Source of the DNA: Hysterangium stoloniferum
Lineage: Eukaryota; Basidiomycota; Agaricomycetes; Hysterangiales; Hysterangiaceae
Assembly (NCBI GenBank): GCA_015178975.1
Contig: WHVD01000186.1
Coordinates: forward strand, 86,717 to 150,716
DNA length: 64,000 nucleotides
Direction of reading: 5' to 3'
The notes under the pieces are model-generated. The model saw only the letters and a list, made by a program, of their open reading frames with translations, was not told the DNA's origin and did no database searches. Shown piece by piece: positions 20,855 to 32,562 of the stretch (position 1 is its first letter; each line of letters opens with the position of its first letter). The position numbers were made by a program, and so were the translations under genes.

Positions 20855-23800
20855 TTAGAGGCCGAGTTGGCCAGTGAGAGCTCTGTGAGTCTCGGATGGC
20901 AGCTGTGCACTCTTTCTTTTGTTTTTCCAGTCACAAAGAATTGCAGGAGCATTCTTCAGATCCTTTTTGAGTAATGAGAATAACAGGTTGACAACCCAAG
21001 CATAAAATGGAATATATGCTGAGAAATAGACCATCATTCCCAAGAATGTTTGAAGCTCATGAACATTTCGGGGTTCTTCTAATTGCAAAATAGCATCGAT
21101 CTTCTCCTTATTAGTAGATAATCCAAGTCGGGAGACTTTCTGCCTTAATAACTGAAGTGATTGGTAGGGAAAATGGCATTTTGAGGAAGATAAGGTCATT
21201 TTAGAAGCAATGATTGCTTTGAGGACTGATTCTGTATGCATTAAATGATCTTCAAAGGTCTTAGAAAAGATGACAATATCATCAATGTAGACCAAAGCAA
21301 ATATCCAGAGGAATGGGGCAAGGATATTCTGCATCACTCTCTGGAAGACTGCTGGTCCATTTCTGAATCCAAAGGGCATTCTCAAGAATTGATAAAGCCC
21401 TCTGTGTGTTCTGAAAGCTGTCTTCTCTTTATCTTTTGATGCCATTTCCAATTGAGTAAAACCGGCTAATGCATCTAGTGTAGATAACCACTGAGATCCA
21501 GTTAATGCTTGTAATATATCATCTTGCCGAGACAGTGGAAATTCATCTGGAATTACTTGAGCATTAAGTTGCCTAAAGTCAATTACCATCCTGGGCTTTC
21601 CTTGCCGATAAATGATAAATGCAGGAGCACCCCAAGGGCTTTTGGAAGGCTCAATGACTTGTAATTTGACCCATTTATCCATCTGCTCATCAATAATCTC
21701 TCTATTCTTAGGTGAGGCAAAGAATGGAGGTTGGGAAATTTCTCTTGTTCCTTCTCTAAGATTTATCTCCACCTTGGCAGGATAGTGGCCTAATCTTCCA
21801 TCTAATCCAAAGGCTAATCGATTCTTCCATAAGATAGCCTTTAGTTGATTCTTCTGCTCCAATGATAAATCCTTATTGATATCAATCTCTTCAAAGAATT
21901 TATCAGAGCTAATATCATCAGGAGGAGTTTCTGCTGTCTTTGGGCCACCTTCTGATTCTCCTTGAGTATTAGGCTGATCAATAGAATTGTATTTCGGATT
22001 GAGAAGTTGGCTAGCAATGCTCTTGATCAAATAGGAATGAGCACTTAGATGGGATAGTTGCTCATTGTCTAAATGTTCCAAGCTATCTAACCATGTTTCC
22101 GGATTATGGGAGTAGCCTAGTATTTGACCTTCATGTATATGCACTGGGAAACTTGAGAAATTGGAGATATATAACTGAGGATTTTTCCGAGTAATGATAG
22201 AATCAGGAGTAGCATAAAAATCTTGGTCTCCTCTGTTAGATAAGAATATCTTCTCTATATATGCTATATCAGATCCCTTTGGGAAGGACAGGGTCACTGG
22301 TATAGCACTTATAGACTCTGGAGAAATGGTTATATCAATGCTAGACCTAACTGAATTCTCAGTTTCCTTAGATTGAATTGATTTCTTTATTTTTTTGTTC
22401 TTCCTATGAGCCTTAATTTTTCTGGCAAGATCCGAGAGCTTTGGAGTGACATTAACTTGGAAAGCTTCACCCCTTTCATCCTTTAATAAAGGTCCAATAG
22501 AATTTTGAACTTTGATAGACTTTCCACTAGAGCCAAAGCTCAAGATTGAACCTTCTTCTCCTCGGATCACTGAGATTGCATATTGGTCTGCAAAATCATT
22601 GCCAATAATGAATGGAGTAGTCATTCCTTTGACTACATAAGCTTCAATGATTAATTCGACTGGCCCTTCACTTGTATCAAAGTAAATAGGCAAGGAAATA
22701 AATCCGGATATTGTAGAGGCTCCAGTTACTTGAATTAAATTGATTCTCTGTCCATTTTTAATCTTTGGAGGATTTTCGAGTTGAGATAAAGTAGAGTGAG
22801 ATATCAATGAAATGTCTGCTCCAGAATCCACTATAATATTTGTAGGATTTTTGCCATAACTTCCAAGCCATCCTTGAGTGGAAGTGGCTTGTGCTCCAAG
22901 GAAAGCACAACTGGGAGGCCTGGCCATCAGTCTTGGCAAAGAAAATATTTCCCTCTTGGTGGAATTAGCTAGTTTGATAATATAGTTCTTGACATTGAAG
23001 ATTCCATTCAACATTTTCCGCTGTAATTTCTGCTCAGAGGCCCTTTTCTGCACAGTAGTTCCCATGTTATCTGAATATATGCTGGTTTTCCTTTCAGATT
23101 CAATCTCTGATCCCCTCTGACTCGACTCAGGGTCTGAAGACTGGTTATTGGAAGTGGAAACCATGTTAACTGATGTGCATATATTCAGTGCTTGAGATGA
23201 TTCTGTGTTGGAATGCTCTTCTGAATTCAATTCAATCAAATCAGATGATTCCTCTATAGTTTCTTGAGAGCTCTCTTCTTCTGAGCTACAATTGTAATAG
23301 AGGTCATCATATTCTGTTTGAGCTTGAATATATTCTTCAGTTTGACTAATAAAATTTGTCCGAGCATTTCTTATTCCTTTCTTGGAGTACTTGCAGTCAT
23401 AGTCCCAATGCTTTGGGCTGCCACAATGCCTACAAGGCCTAGCCTTCTTGGATTCCGGAGTATTCCCTTTAGAGACAATTGAGTCATCTCTTGGGAACTG
23501 AGGTTTCCCAATATTAGGACTCCAACCAATTAAAGTGGATCTTGCAAACTTGAAACGGTTAGGTCTTGAGGCAAAGCCTTTAGGCTCTCTAAGTGACTGC
23601 TCCAGTTGCTTCAATCTTCTGTCTATGGAAGAGGTAGAAGAAGTGAAGAAGGATGTTTGAAGGGCTTCCTCATGATGCTTAATGGCAGTTGCAAATTCTC
23701 TCAAACTCCTATACCGGTGAGTGTCTAGAATGGCTGCCCAGAACTCAGGAGCTCCATTCATCACTTCCATGATTGTTTCAGAGTCTGAAAGCCTGTATAC

Positions 23801-25555
23801 CATGCTGAGAAGCTCTGTTTTCCGAATGAAATAGCTTGTAGGAGATTCAGTGGAGTGACCTGCTTCCCGGTAGTTTGCTTTATTAGCTCTACTTTTCTGC
23901 CGGTCAAGCCAAGACCTATTCATGTAATAAACACAAATAGCCCTTCTCAAGGTACTCCAAGAGACTGTAATCTCACGGCGGTAATCTGTTGGTAATGACC
24001 AAAACCATAAGTCGGCTTCCTTCTCAAGCCTGAGAGGGATTAATTGTCCCAACTGTTGGAATATATAGTTGCTTCGTTCAGATAGATTATTGATCTTGAA
24101 TATCCATTTGGACAAAGTGTCTGGATCACCATCCCACTTGGGAATAATTTCCGGCTTCAGTTTCAGATCAAAATGAGCTTCTTGTATGCTCTTAGCACTT
24201 GTAGTATCAGGTAGCTTGGGTGGCCCCTTCATAGAATTAAATCTTCTAGGGCCACTAGGACCATTATCTCCATCATCTCCATCACCAGGAGGACCTCCTC
24301 CTCCTTGAGAGATGTTTGATTCTCCAAATAAACCTGACCTATGAGGTCTTCTATATGATGTTCTCCTATCCCTCTCAGGATCATAAGGTATATGCAACCC
24401 AAGAGGTTCTCTGACAGGCTCTTTCCGAGGAATTGTAGTTCCTAAACCTGTAGTAGTATAAGGCAATGAAGTCTGCCTTTCAGGAGGTCTTCTAGTTTGA
24501 GGCTCTTGTAATAACTCTGACAATCTTCGAGATTCTGACATATATGCAGGCAGATTATCATAAGGGGAGTGATCACTTGAATGAGGACTGATTGTATCTT
24601 CAGAAATATGCTTCCTAGCCTCTTGGAAGCCTCGTTCTTCATGTAGAGGCACTCCCTTTTTAGTTTCATGCTTCAAAATGCTATAATCGATTTCTTCTCC
24701 TTCAGAAGGTAATTCAAATTTTACTTCACTTGTCATTTCTTTAGGAGTTGAATGGATTATGCCTATAGGTTCATGACTAGGTGGTTTGGAAGGTGATTCT
24801 ATTTCTGGAGGAAGCTGAATCTGGCTGATCCCCTCAGACTCGACCTGGGCTGGAGAAGCCTCTTGCTCAGGTACTTCAGTTTCACCCATAGGAATTAGAG
24901 CCTTGTGGAAATATAAATATGCCAGAGTATTCTCAATCTCTTCACGATAGAGGACTGAGATCACTTCAAAGTCTTCTTGATTCCATGCTTCTCTAGGATT
25001 ATCATTTGGTCCCCATTTGGGTAGTTTAGGTACTTGTATGCACCTTGAAGTGAGTATAGGTGTTGCCTTATCAATATGCTCTTGAAGTATCTCCTGTAAT
25101 AGTTCATAACATCCAGGATCTAAATGATAGCCAGCATCTTCTAATGGCAATTCTCTATTTTCCTCACTAGGGATTCCTCCCAATAGGTCTTCTAACAAAT
25201 AGAGAGCATGAGCCGCTACCTTTTCAGCCTGCTTGGGTAAAGGCATATAGGGTAGACTCTCTGTGTTTGGAATATATCTCTTCCCAAGTTTCAAAATGAG
25301 TTCTCTCCTAGACTTGTGTGGAAAGGTTGTCTCATACAGTCTCCTCAATCTCACTGTACTTGGATAGAGGTAAGTAAGATCTCCTGGTCTGGCTCTATCA
25401 TTCCTTAATAGATGCTTTTGTGGAGTAGCAGAGAAACTGTGGACTGGAGTATTGGGAATAGTAACATTAAGATGGCGGAAATGTTCAGGAGTTGTGGTAG
25501 GTGCTGGAGAGACTAATCTCTCTGGGTGTAGTTGTATGCTAGGTGTTTTGGACAT
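20855..25555 (-). CDS. Gypsy-2 Gag-protease-RT polyprotein, copy 1 (no RNase H or integrase)
   Basis: An intact 1566-codon frame. The N-terminal half is Gag-like and proline/serine-rich, with a nucleic-acid binding zinc knuckle 'CRHCGSPKHWDYDC' (CX2CX4HX4C). Next are an aspartic protease site 'NIIVDSGADISLIS', a reverse transcriptase with 'KPRMVIDFRQLNAQ', 'FLRMPFGFRNGPAVFQRVM' and the catalytic 'VYIDDIVIFS' about 144 residues from the end, and the RT connection 'LQTFLGMMVYFSAYIPFYAW'. It stops just after 'LLKKDLKNAPAIL', where RNase H should start, and only about 470 bp remain before the LTR. RNase H and integrase are therefore deleted, and movement would need enzymes supplied in trans. Start: first ATG of the frame ('MSKTPSIQ'), about 260 bp inside the 5' LTR. 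Confidence 0.85.
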   Translation of the reverse strand: MSKTPSIQLHPERLVSPAPTTTPEHFRHLNVTIPNTPVHSFSATPQKHLLRNDRARPGDLTYLYPSTVRLRRLYETTFPHKSRRELILKLGKRYIPNTESLPYMPLPKQAEKVAAHALYLLEDLLGGIPSEENRELPLEDAGYHLDPGCYELLQEILQEHIDKATPILTSRCIQVPKLPKWGPNDNPREAWNQEDFEVISVLYREEIENTLAYLYFHKALIPMGETEVPEQEASPAQVESEGISQIQLPPEIESPSKPPSHEPIGIIHSTPKEMTSEVKFELPSEGEEIDYSILKHETKKGVPLHEERGFQEARKHISEDTISPHSSDHSPYDNLPAYMSESRRLSELLQEPQTRRPPERQTSLPYTTTGLGTTIPRKEPVREPLGLHIPYDPERDRRTSYRRPHRSGLFGESNISQGGGGPPGDGDDGDNGPSGPRRFNSMKGPPKLPDTTSAKSIQEAHFDLKLKPEIIPKWDGDPDTLSKWIFKINNLSERSNYIFQQLGQLIPLRLEKEADLWFWSLPTDYRREITVSWSTLRRAICVYYMNRSWLDRQKSRANKANYREAGHSTESPTSYFIRKTELLSMVYRLSDSETIMEVMNGAPEFWAAILDTHRYRSLREFATAIKHHEEALQTSFFTSSTSSIDRRLKQLEQSLREPKGFASRPNRFKFARSTLIGWSPNIGKPQFPRDDSIVSKGNTPESKKARPCRHCGSPKHWDYDCKYSKKGIRNARTNFISQTEEYIQAQTEYDDLYYNCSSEEESSQETIEESSDLIELNSEEHSNTESSQALNICTSVNMVSTSNNQSSDPESSQRGSEIESERKTSIYSDNMGTTVQKRASEQKLQRKMLNGIFNVKNYIIKLANSTKREIFSLPRLMARPPSCAFLGAQATSTQGWLGSYGKNPTNIIVDSGADISLISHSTLSQLENPPKIKNGQRINLIQVTGASTISGFISLPIYFDTSEGPVELIIEAYVVKGMTTPFIIGNDFADQYAISVIRGEEGSILSFGSSGKSIKVQNSIGPLLKDERGEAFQVNVTPKLSDLARKIKAHRKNKKIKKSIQSKETENSVRSSIDITISPESISAIPVTLSFPKGSDIAYIEKIFLSNRGDQDFYATPDSIITRKNPQLYISNFSSFPVHIHEGQILGYSHNPETWLDSLEHLDNEQLSHLSAHSYLIKSIASQLLNPKYNSIDQPNTQGESEGGPKTAETPPDDISSDKFFEEIDINKDLSLEQKNQLKAILWKNRLAFGLDGRLGHYPAKVEINLREGTREISQPPFFASPKNREIIDEQMDKWVKLQVIEPSKSPWGAPAFIIYRQGKPRMVIDFRQLNAQVIPDEFPLSRQDDILQALTGSQWLSTLDALAGFTQLEMASKDKEKTAFRTHRGLYQFLRMPFGFRNGPAVFQRVMQNILAPFLWIFALVYIDDIVIFSKTFEDHLMHTESVLKAIIASKMTLSSSKCHFPYQSLQLLRQKVSRLGLSTNKEKIDAILQLEEPRNVHELQTFLGMMVYFSAYIPFYAWVVNLLFSLLKKDLKNAPAILCDWKNKRKSAQLPSETHRALTGQLGL

Positions 25556-25795
25556 AGTAGAATTATTTCTAGTCCTACTAAGGGTAAATCGAATACTGTT
25601 AGGTGGTAAGAGAGTAGGAGTATTCGATGGAGGAATAGGTGTATTGATTTGATTCGAAGAAAGCTTTTGTAGCTTGGATGTAACTTGATTTAGTCTTGAT
25701 TTGATTTCAAAATGTTCTGGATGAAAGCCTTGGGCCAGAATATATGTGGGTTACTGAAAGATTGCTGCAACAATAGATTGAAACAAGATTTTCCC

Positions 25796-25813
25796 AGAGC
25801 GTCCACCAATTTT
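25796..25813 (-). other. Candidate primer-binding region of Gypsy-2
   Basis: Immediately inside the LTR end (ATACATTACA on the minus strand) comes AAAA then TTGGTGGACGCTCTGGG. A TGG a few bases after the LTR is where tRNA primers pair. I could not match it to a particular tRNA; a self-primed mechanism is also possible. Confidence 0.35.
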
Positions 25814-27136
25814 TGTAATGTATTCAGGGGATTCTCTTAGATAGCTCAATATATGCTATAGTGTCACAGAGCTTCAACAATAAAACAAGCAAAGGTCCAG
25901 TAATTTAAATACTGATAGATTAATGAGCTGCGCTATGAAGCTTAAACAACTCAAATCAATGCTTATTTTGATTATTGAAAGGTTCAATAGAACTGTGTAT
26001 GACTCTTTTAGCAAATACAAGAACTATTCCTTGAGAATAGGGGCTGGAAGCTGAATATATGCGCAGTAACTTGGCAGAGACTTGATATAAGAGCTTCGGA
26101 TTCTTGTATGCTTATTTGTAACTATTAATAGTTATTTAACAAGGTGTTAAATAATTTATTAATAGAGAAAATAAATTGTATTGGATTATCTGAGTGCTTG
26201 TACTTGATTAATTCAATAAACTTAGGGCTGGGCCTTGAGTAATCTAGTATTGGCAGGGATTTCAGTAAAGATACTTAGATACTTATTAGGTTTATTATCT
26301 AATTAATAAGCCTAAAGGGTAGCTGTGAGGCTGGGGAACTTAGATGATTAGCTAAGTCCAAGAGTTGCTGACAAAGATTCAAGATGCTGCAAGTGTAGGT
26401 GCTTGCAGTGAGTGTATCAGACTAAGGCTATTATTGTCCTTAGGATGATTAGATAAGCTGGTGCTGTGCTGCAAATATGTGTGTGATAGATTGTTTTATT
26501 GGAAACTTGGCCCTCCTTATATACATTTTGATAACTCAATGATTAGCTAACTATTTAGTTTATGAGGTCATTAGTGAGATCATAATGACCTCATATTCTA
26601 CTCATTATTTACCCTTTGTTTAACATGTGATTCCCTTCTCTGAGACAAGGGTTCTAAGCTTTGGCTTGAACATGAAGGTTCAAGGCCGCGGTCCCGGGGA
26701 CGGAAGCAAACGATGAGTCGGCGGAACCTAATAATGACTCGGGTAGTCACGTTCGTGACTTGTGTGACTCGGGTAGTCACATTCGTGACTTGTGTGACTC
26801 GGGTGGTCACATTCGTGACCTTTGTGACATCCCGACACTGGAGGCTTATGTAATAAGTCACATGACTCCAAAAATGCGCAAACTAGGCTGCACAAGGTGC
26901 CGAAAGGTAATAACTAAGTAAATAAAATATAAATAATTAGTTAAAAATTATAATAAATTAACTAAGATATAATAGCATAATATGAGTTCATATATGCTAT
27001 TATTTATGCGAAGTTAAAAGGAATAAGGCCTATTTTTCACAATAAACATAATAAAAATACAATAGAAATTAAAGAAAATATTAAATAATTCAAAGAAAAT
27101 TAAGAGAATATTATGAGATAATGTTGATACATCACA
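25814..27136 (-). repeat. Gypsy-2 LTR 2, shared between the two internal regions
   Basis: This 1323-bp copy has the same ends and three 30-bp subrepeats as LTR 1. It serves as the 5' LTR of internal copy 1 and the 3' LTR of internal copy 2, as expected for a tandem array. No target duplication flanks it. Confidence 0.85.
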
Positions 27137-27603
27137 AAATCCCCTCTTCCTTTTGACTGAGTCATAATACTCAATCGCTTTCTGAGAATTAAATAATACT
27201 TTGTTTTTAGATGAAACATAAATAATACTTTTGTTTTGAATGATAAAAGAATTAAGATGCTAATCTAATCAATTATCATAGTTGGGAGAAATAGGAATAA
27301 CGTTGACTATTTCTTCCTGTTGATTAATTATTGACGATGAAGTCATTGCTTGATCACTTGGTGGGGAAAAGTTGAAAATACTATCGGTTTTAGAGCTGGA
27401 TAAAGCATATGAGAAGCTGGAACTTCATTTTGAAAAGGTTTCCCTTCGATGATTTTGATAGAGTAGTCCAATTCGGTGACTGGGGAGAGTTCCATATGAA
27501 ATTTTAAACTTTTTTGATGTGGAAACATTTTCTTTTACTTGAATATATAAGAATGAAAGAAATAATGGCGCATATAGGGTGCATATATTGATGTTTTGGT
27601 TAT

Positions 27604-30600
27604 TTAGAGGCCGAGTTGGCCAGTGAGAGCTCTGTGAGTCTCGGATGGCAGCTGTGCACTCTTTCTTTTGTTTTTCCAGTCACAAAGAATTGCAGGAGCA
27701 TTCTTCAGATCCTTTTTGAGTAATGAGAATAACAGGTTGACAACCCAAGCATAAAATGGAATATATGCTGAGAAATAGACCATCATTCCCAAGAATGTTT
27801 GAAGCTCATGAACATTTCGGGGTTCTTCTAATTGCAAAATAGCATCGATCTTCTCCTTATTAGTAGATAATCCAAGTCGGGAGACTTTCTGCCTTAATAA
27901 CTGAAGTGATTGGTAGGGAAAATGGCATTTTGAGGAAGATAAGGTCATTTTAGAAGCAATGATTGCTTTGAGGACTGATTCTGTATGCATTAAATGATCT
28001 TCAAAGGTCTTAGAAAAGATGACAATATCATCAATGTAGACCAAAGCAAATATCCAGAGGAATGGGGCAAGGATATTCTGCATCACTCTCTGGAAGACTG
28101 CTGGTCCATTTCTGAATCCAAAGGGCATTCTCAAGAATTGATAAAGCCCTCTGTGTGTTCTGAAAGCTGTCTTCTCTTTATCTTTTGATGCCATTTCCAA
28201 TTGAGTAAAACCGGCTAATGCATCTAGTGTAGATAACCACTGAGATCCAGTTAATGCTTGTAATATATCATCTTGCCGAGACAGTGGAAATTCATCTGGA
28301 ATTACTTGAGCATTAAGTTGCCTAAAGTCAATTACCATCCTGGGCTTTCCTTGCCGATAAATGATAAATGCAGGAGCACCCCAAGGGCTTTTGGAAGGCT
28401 CAATGACTTGTAATTTGACCCATTTATCCATCTGCTCATCAATAATCTCTCTATTCTTAGGTGAGGCAAAGAATGGAGGTTGGGAAATTTCTCTTGTTCC
28501 TTCTCTAAGATTTATCTCCACCTTGGCAGGATAGTGGCCTAATCTTCCATCTAATCCAAAGGCTAATCGATTCTTCCATAAGATAGCCTTTAGTTGATTC
28601 TTCTGCTCCAATGATAAATCCTTATTGATATCAATCTCTTCAAAGAATTTATCAGAGCTAATATCATCAGGAGGAGTTTCTGCTGTCTTTGGGCCACCTT
28701 CTGATTCTCCTTGAGTATTAGGCTGATCAATAGAATTGTATTTCGGATTGAGAAGTTGGCTAGCAATGCTCTTGATCAAATAGGAATGAGCACTTAGATG
28801 GGATAGTTGCTCATTGTCTAAATGTTCCAAGCTATCTAACCATGTTTCCGGATTATGGGAGTAGCCTAGTATTTGACCTTCATGTATATGCACTGGGAAA
28901 CTTGAGAAATTGGAGATATATAACTGAGGATTTTTCCGAGTAATGATAGAATCAGGAGTAGCATAAAAATCTTGGTCTCCTCTGTTAGATAAGAATATCT
29001 TCTCTATATATGCTATATCAGATCCCTTTGGGAAGGACAGGGTCACTGGTATAGCACTTATAGACTCTGGAGAAATGGTTATATCAATGCTAGACCTAAC
29101 TGAATTCTCAGTTTCCTTAGATTGAATTGATTTCTTTATTTTTTTGTTCTTCCTATGAGCCTTAATTTTTCTGGCAAGATCCGAGAGCTTTGGAGTGACA
29201 TTAACTTGGAAAGCTTCACCCCTTTCATCCTTTAATAAAGGTCCAATAGAATTTTGAACTTTGATAGACTTTCCACTAGAGCCAAAGCTCAAGATTGAAC
29301 CTTCTTCTCCTCGGATCACTGAGATTGCATATTGGTCTGCAAAATCATTGCCAATAATGAATGGAGTAGTCATTCCTTTGACTACATAAGCTTCAATGAT
29401 TAATTCGACTGGCCCTTCACTTGTATCAAAGTAAATAGGCAAGGAAATAAATCCGGATATTGTAGAGGCTCCAGTTACTTGAATTAAATTGATTCTCTGT
29501 CCATTTTTAATCTTTGGAGGATTTTCGAGTTGAGATAAAGTAGAGTGAGATATCAATGAAATGTCTGCTCCAGAATCCACTATAATATTTGTAGGATTTT
29601 TGCCATAACTTCCAAGCCATCCTTGAGTGGAAGTGGCTTGTGCTCCAAGGAAAGCACAACTGGGAGGCCTGGCCATCAGTCTTGGCAAAGAAAATATTTC
29701 CCTCTTGGTGGAATTAGCTAGTTTGATAATATAGTTCTTGACATTGAAGATTCCATTCAACATTTTCCGCTGTAATTTCTGCTCAGAGGCCCTTTTCTGC
29801 ACAGTAGTTCCCATGTTATCTGAATATATGCTGGTTTTCCTTTCAGATTCAATCTCTGATCCCCTCTGACTCGACTCAGGGTCTGAAGACTGGTTATTGG
29901 AAGTGGAAACCATGTTAACTGATGTGCATATATTCAGTGCTTGAGATGATTCTGTGTTGGAATGCTCTTCTGAATTCAATTCAATCAAATCAGATGATTC
30001 CTCTATAGTTTCTTGAGAGCTCTCTTCTTCTGAGCTACAATTGTAATAGAGGTCATCATATTCTGTTTGAGCTTGAATATATTCTTCAGTTTGACTAATA
30101 AAATTTGTCCGAGCATTTCTTATTCCTTTCTTGGAGTACTTGCAGTCATAGTCCCAATGCTTTGGGCTGCCACAATGCCTACAAGGCCTAGCCTTCTTGG
30201 ATTCCGGAGTATTCCCTTTAGAGACAATTGAGTCATCTCTTGGGAACTGAGGTTTCCCAATATTAGGACTCCAACCAATTAAAGTGGATCTTGCAAACTT
30301 GAAACGGTTAGGTCTTGAGGCAAAGCCTTTAGGCTCTCTAAGTGACTGCTCCAGTTGCTTCAATCTTCTGTCTATGGAAGAGGTAGAAGAAGTGAAGAAG
30401 GATGTTTGAAGGGCTTCCTCATGATGCTTAATGGCAGTTGCAAATTCTCTCAAACTCCTATACCGGTGAGTGTCTAGAATGGCTGCCCAGAACTCAGGAG
30501 CTCCATTCATCACTTCCATGATTGTTTCAGAGTCTGAAAGCCTGTATACCATGCTGAGAAGCTCTGTTTTCCGAATGAAATAGCTTGTAGGAGATTCAGT

Positions 30601-32304
30601 GGAGTGACCTGCTTCCCGGTAGTTTGCTTTATTAGCTCTACTTTTCTGCCGGTCAAGCCAAGACCTATTCATGTAATAAACACAAATAGCCCTTCTCAAG
30701 GTACTCCAAGAGACTGTAATCTCACGGCGGTAATCTGTTGGTAATGACCAAAACCATAAGTCGGCTTCCTTCTCAAGCCTGAGAGGGATTAATTGTCCCA
30801 ACTGTTGGAATATATAGTTGCTTCGTTCAGATAGATTATTGATCTTGAATATCCATTTGGACAAAGTGTCTGGATCACCATCCCACTTGGGAATAATTTC
30901 CGGCTTCAGTTTCAGATCAAAATGAGCTTCTTGTATGCTCTTAGCACTTGTAGTATCAGGTAGCTTGGGTGGCCCCTTCATAGAATTAAATCTTCTAGGG
31001 CCACTAGGACCATTATCTCCATCATCTCCATCACCAGGAGGACCTCCTCCTCCTTGAGAGATGTTTGATTCTCCAAATAAACCTGACCTATGAGGTCTTC
31101 TATATGATGTTCTCCTATCCCTCTCAGGATCATAAGGTATATGCAACCCAAGAGGTTCTCTGACAGGCTCTTTCCGAGGAATTGTAGTTCCTAAACCTGT
31201 AGTAGTATAAGGCAATGAAGTCTGCCTTTCAGGAGGTCTTCTAGTTTGAGGCTCTTGTAATAACTCTGACAATCTTCGAGATTCTGACATATATGCAGGC
31301 AGATTATCATAAGGGGAGTGATCACTTGAATGAGGACTGATTGTATCTTCAGAAATATGCTTCCTAGCCTCTTGGAAGCCTCGTTCTTCATGTAGAGGCA
31401 CTCCCTTTTTAGTTTCATGCTTCAAAATGCTATAATCGATTTCTTCTCCTTCAGAAGGTAATTCAAATTTTACTTCACTTGTCATTTCTTTAGGAGTTGA
31501 ATGGATTATGCCTATAGGTTCATGACTAGGTGGTTTGGAAGGTGATTCTATTTCTGGAGGAAGCTGAATCTGGCTGATCCCCTCAGACTCGACCTGGGCT
31601 GGAGAAGCCTCTTGCTCAGGTACTTCAGTTTCACCCATAGGAATTAGAGCCTTGTGGAAATATAAATATGCCAGAGTATTCTCAATCTCTTCACGATAGA
31701 GGACTGAGATCACTTCAAAGTCTTCTTGATTCCATGCTTCTCTAGGATTATCATTTGGTCCCCATTTGGGTAGTTTAGGTACTTGTATGCACCTTGAAGT
31801 GAGTATAGGTGTTGCCTTATCAATATGCTCTTGAAGTATCTCCTGTAATAGTTCATAACATCCAGGATCTAAATGATAGCCAGCATCTTCTAATGGCAAT
31901 TCTCTATTTTCCTCACTAGGGATTCCTCCCAATAGGTCTTCTAACAAATAGAGAGCATGAGCCGCTACCTTTTCAGCCTGCTTGGGTAAAGGCATATAGG
32001 GTAGACTCTCTGTGTTTGGAATATATCTCTTCCCAAGTTTCAAAATGAGTTCTCTCCTAGACTTGTGTGGAAAGGTTGTCTCATACAGTCTCCTCAATCT
32101 CACTGTACTTGGATAGAGGTAAGTAAGATCTCCTGGTCTGGCTCTATCATTCCTTAATAGATGCTTTTGTGGAGTAGCAGAGAAACTGTGGACTGGAGTA
32201 TTGGGAATAGTAACATTAAGATGGCGGAAATGTTCAGGAGTTGTGGTAGGTGCTGGAGAGACTAATCTCTCTGGGTGTAGTTGTATGCTAGGTGTTTTGG
32301 ACAT
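27604..32304 (-). CDS. Gypsy-2 Gag-protease-RT polyprotein, copy 2
   Basis: Its translation is identical to the polyprotein at 20855-25555 over all 1566 residues, with the same zinc knuckle, protease DSG and RT YIDD motifs and the same end before RNase H. Because both copies share the deletion, it pre-dates the tandem arrangement. Complete identity over 4.7 kb means the duplication is very recent or that the copies are homogenised. Confidence 0.85.
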   Translation of the reverse strand: MSKTPSIQLHPERLVSPAPTTTPEHFRHLNVTIPNTPVHSFSATPQKHLLRNDRARPGDLTYLYPSTVRLRRLYETTFPHKSRRELILKLGKRYIPNTESLPYMPLPKQAEKVAAHALYLLEDLLGGIPSEENRELPLEDAGYHLDPGCYELLQEILQEHIDKATPILTSRCIQVPKLPKWGPNDNPREAWNQEDFEVISVLYREEIENTLAYLYFHKALIPMGETEVPEQEASPAQVESEGISQIQLPPEIESPSKPPSHEPIGIIHSTPKEMTSEVKFELPSEGEEIDYSILKHETKKGVPLHEERGFQEARKHISEDTISPHSSDHSPYDNLPAYMSESRRLSELLQEPQTRRPPERQTSLPYTTTGLGTTIPRKEPVREPLGLHIPYDPERDRRTSYRRPHRSGLFGESNISQGGGGPPGDGDDGDNGPSGPRRFNSMKGPPKLPDTTSAKSIQEAHFDLKLKPEIIPKWDGDPDTLSKWIFKINNLSERSNYIFQQLGQLIPLRLEKEADLWFWSLPTDYRREITVSWSTLRRAICVYYMNRSWLDRQKSRANKANYREAGHSTESPTSYFIRKTELLSMVYRLSDSETIMEVMNGAPEFWAAILDTHRYRSLREFATAIKHHEEALQTSFFTSSTSSIDRRLKQLEQSLREPKGFASRPNRFKFARSTLIGWSPNIGKPQFPRDDSIVSKGNTPESKKARPCRHCGSPKHWDYDCKYSKKGIRNARTNFISQTEEYIQAQTEYDDLYYNCSSEEESSQETIEESSDLIELNSEEHSNTESSQALNICTSVNMVSTSNNQSSDPESSQRGSEIESERKTSIYSDNMGTTVQKRASEQKLQRKMLNGIFNVKNYIIKLANSTKREIFSLPRLMARPPSCAFLGAQATSTQGWLGSYGKNPTNIIVDSGADISLISHSTLSQLENPPKIKNGQRINLIQVTGASTISGFISLPIYFDTSEGPVELIIEAYVVKGMTTPFIIGNDFADQYAISVIRGEEGSILSFGSSGKSIKVQNSIGPLLKDERGEAFQVNVTPKLSDLARKIKAHRKNKKIKKSIQSKETENSVRSSIDITISPESISAIPVTLSFPKGSDIAYIEKIFLSNRGDQDFYATPDSIITRKNPQLYISNFSSFPVHIHEGQILGYSHNPETWLDSLEHLDNEQLSHLSAHSYLIKSIASQLLNPKYNSIDQPNTQGESEGGPKTAETPPDDISSDKFFEEIDINKDLSLEQKNQLKAILWKNRLAFGLDGRLGHYPAKVEINLREGTREISQPPFFASPKNREIIDEQMDKWVKLQVIEPSKSPWGAPAFIIYRQGKPRMVIDFRQLNAQVIPDEFPLSRQDDILQALTGSQWLSTLDALAGFTQLEMASKDKEKTAFRTHRGLYQFLRMPFGFRNGPAVFQRVMQNILAPFLWIFALVYIDDIVIFSKTFEDHLMHTESVLKAIIASKMTLSSSKCHFPYQSLQLLRQKVSRLGLSTNKEKIDAILQLEEPRNVHELQTFLGMMVYFSAYIPFYAWVVNLLFSLLKKDLKNAPAILCDWKNKRKSAQLPSETHRALTGQLGL

Positions 32305-32562
32305 AGTAGAATTATTTCTAGTCCTACTAAGGGTAAATCGAATACTGTTAGGTGGTAAGAGAGTAGGAGTATTCGATGGAGGAATAGGTGTATTGATTTG
32401 ATTCGAAGAAAGCTTTTGTAGCTTGGATGTAACTTGATTTAGTCTTGATTTGATTTCAAAATGTTCTGGATGAAAGCCTTGGGCCAGAATATATGTGGGT
32501 TACTGAAAGATTGCTGCAACAATAGATTGAAACAAGATTTTCCCAGAGCGTCCACCAATTTT

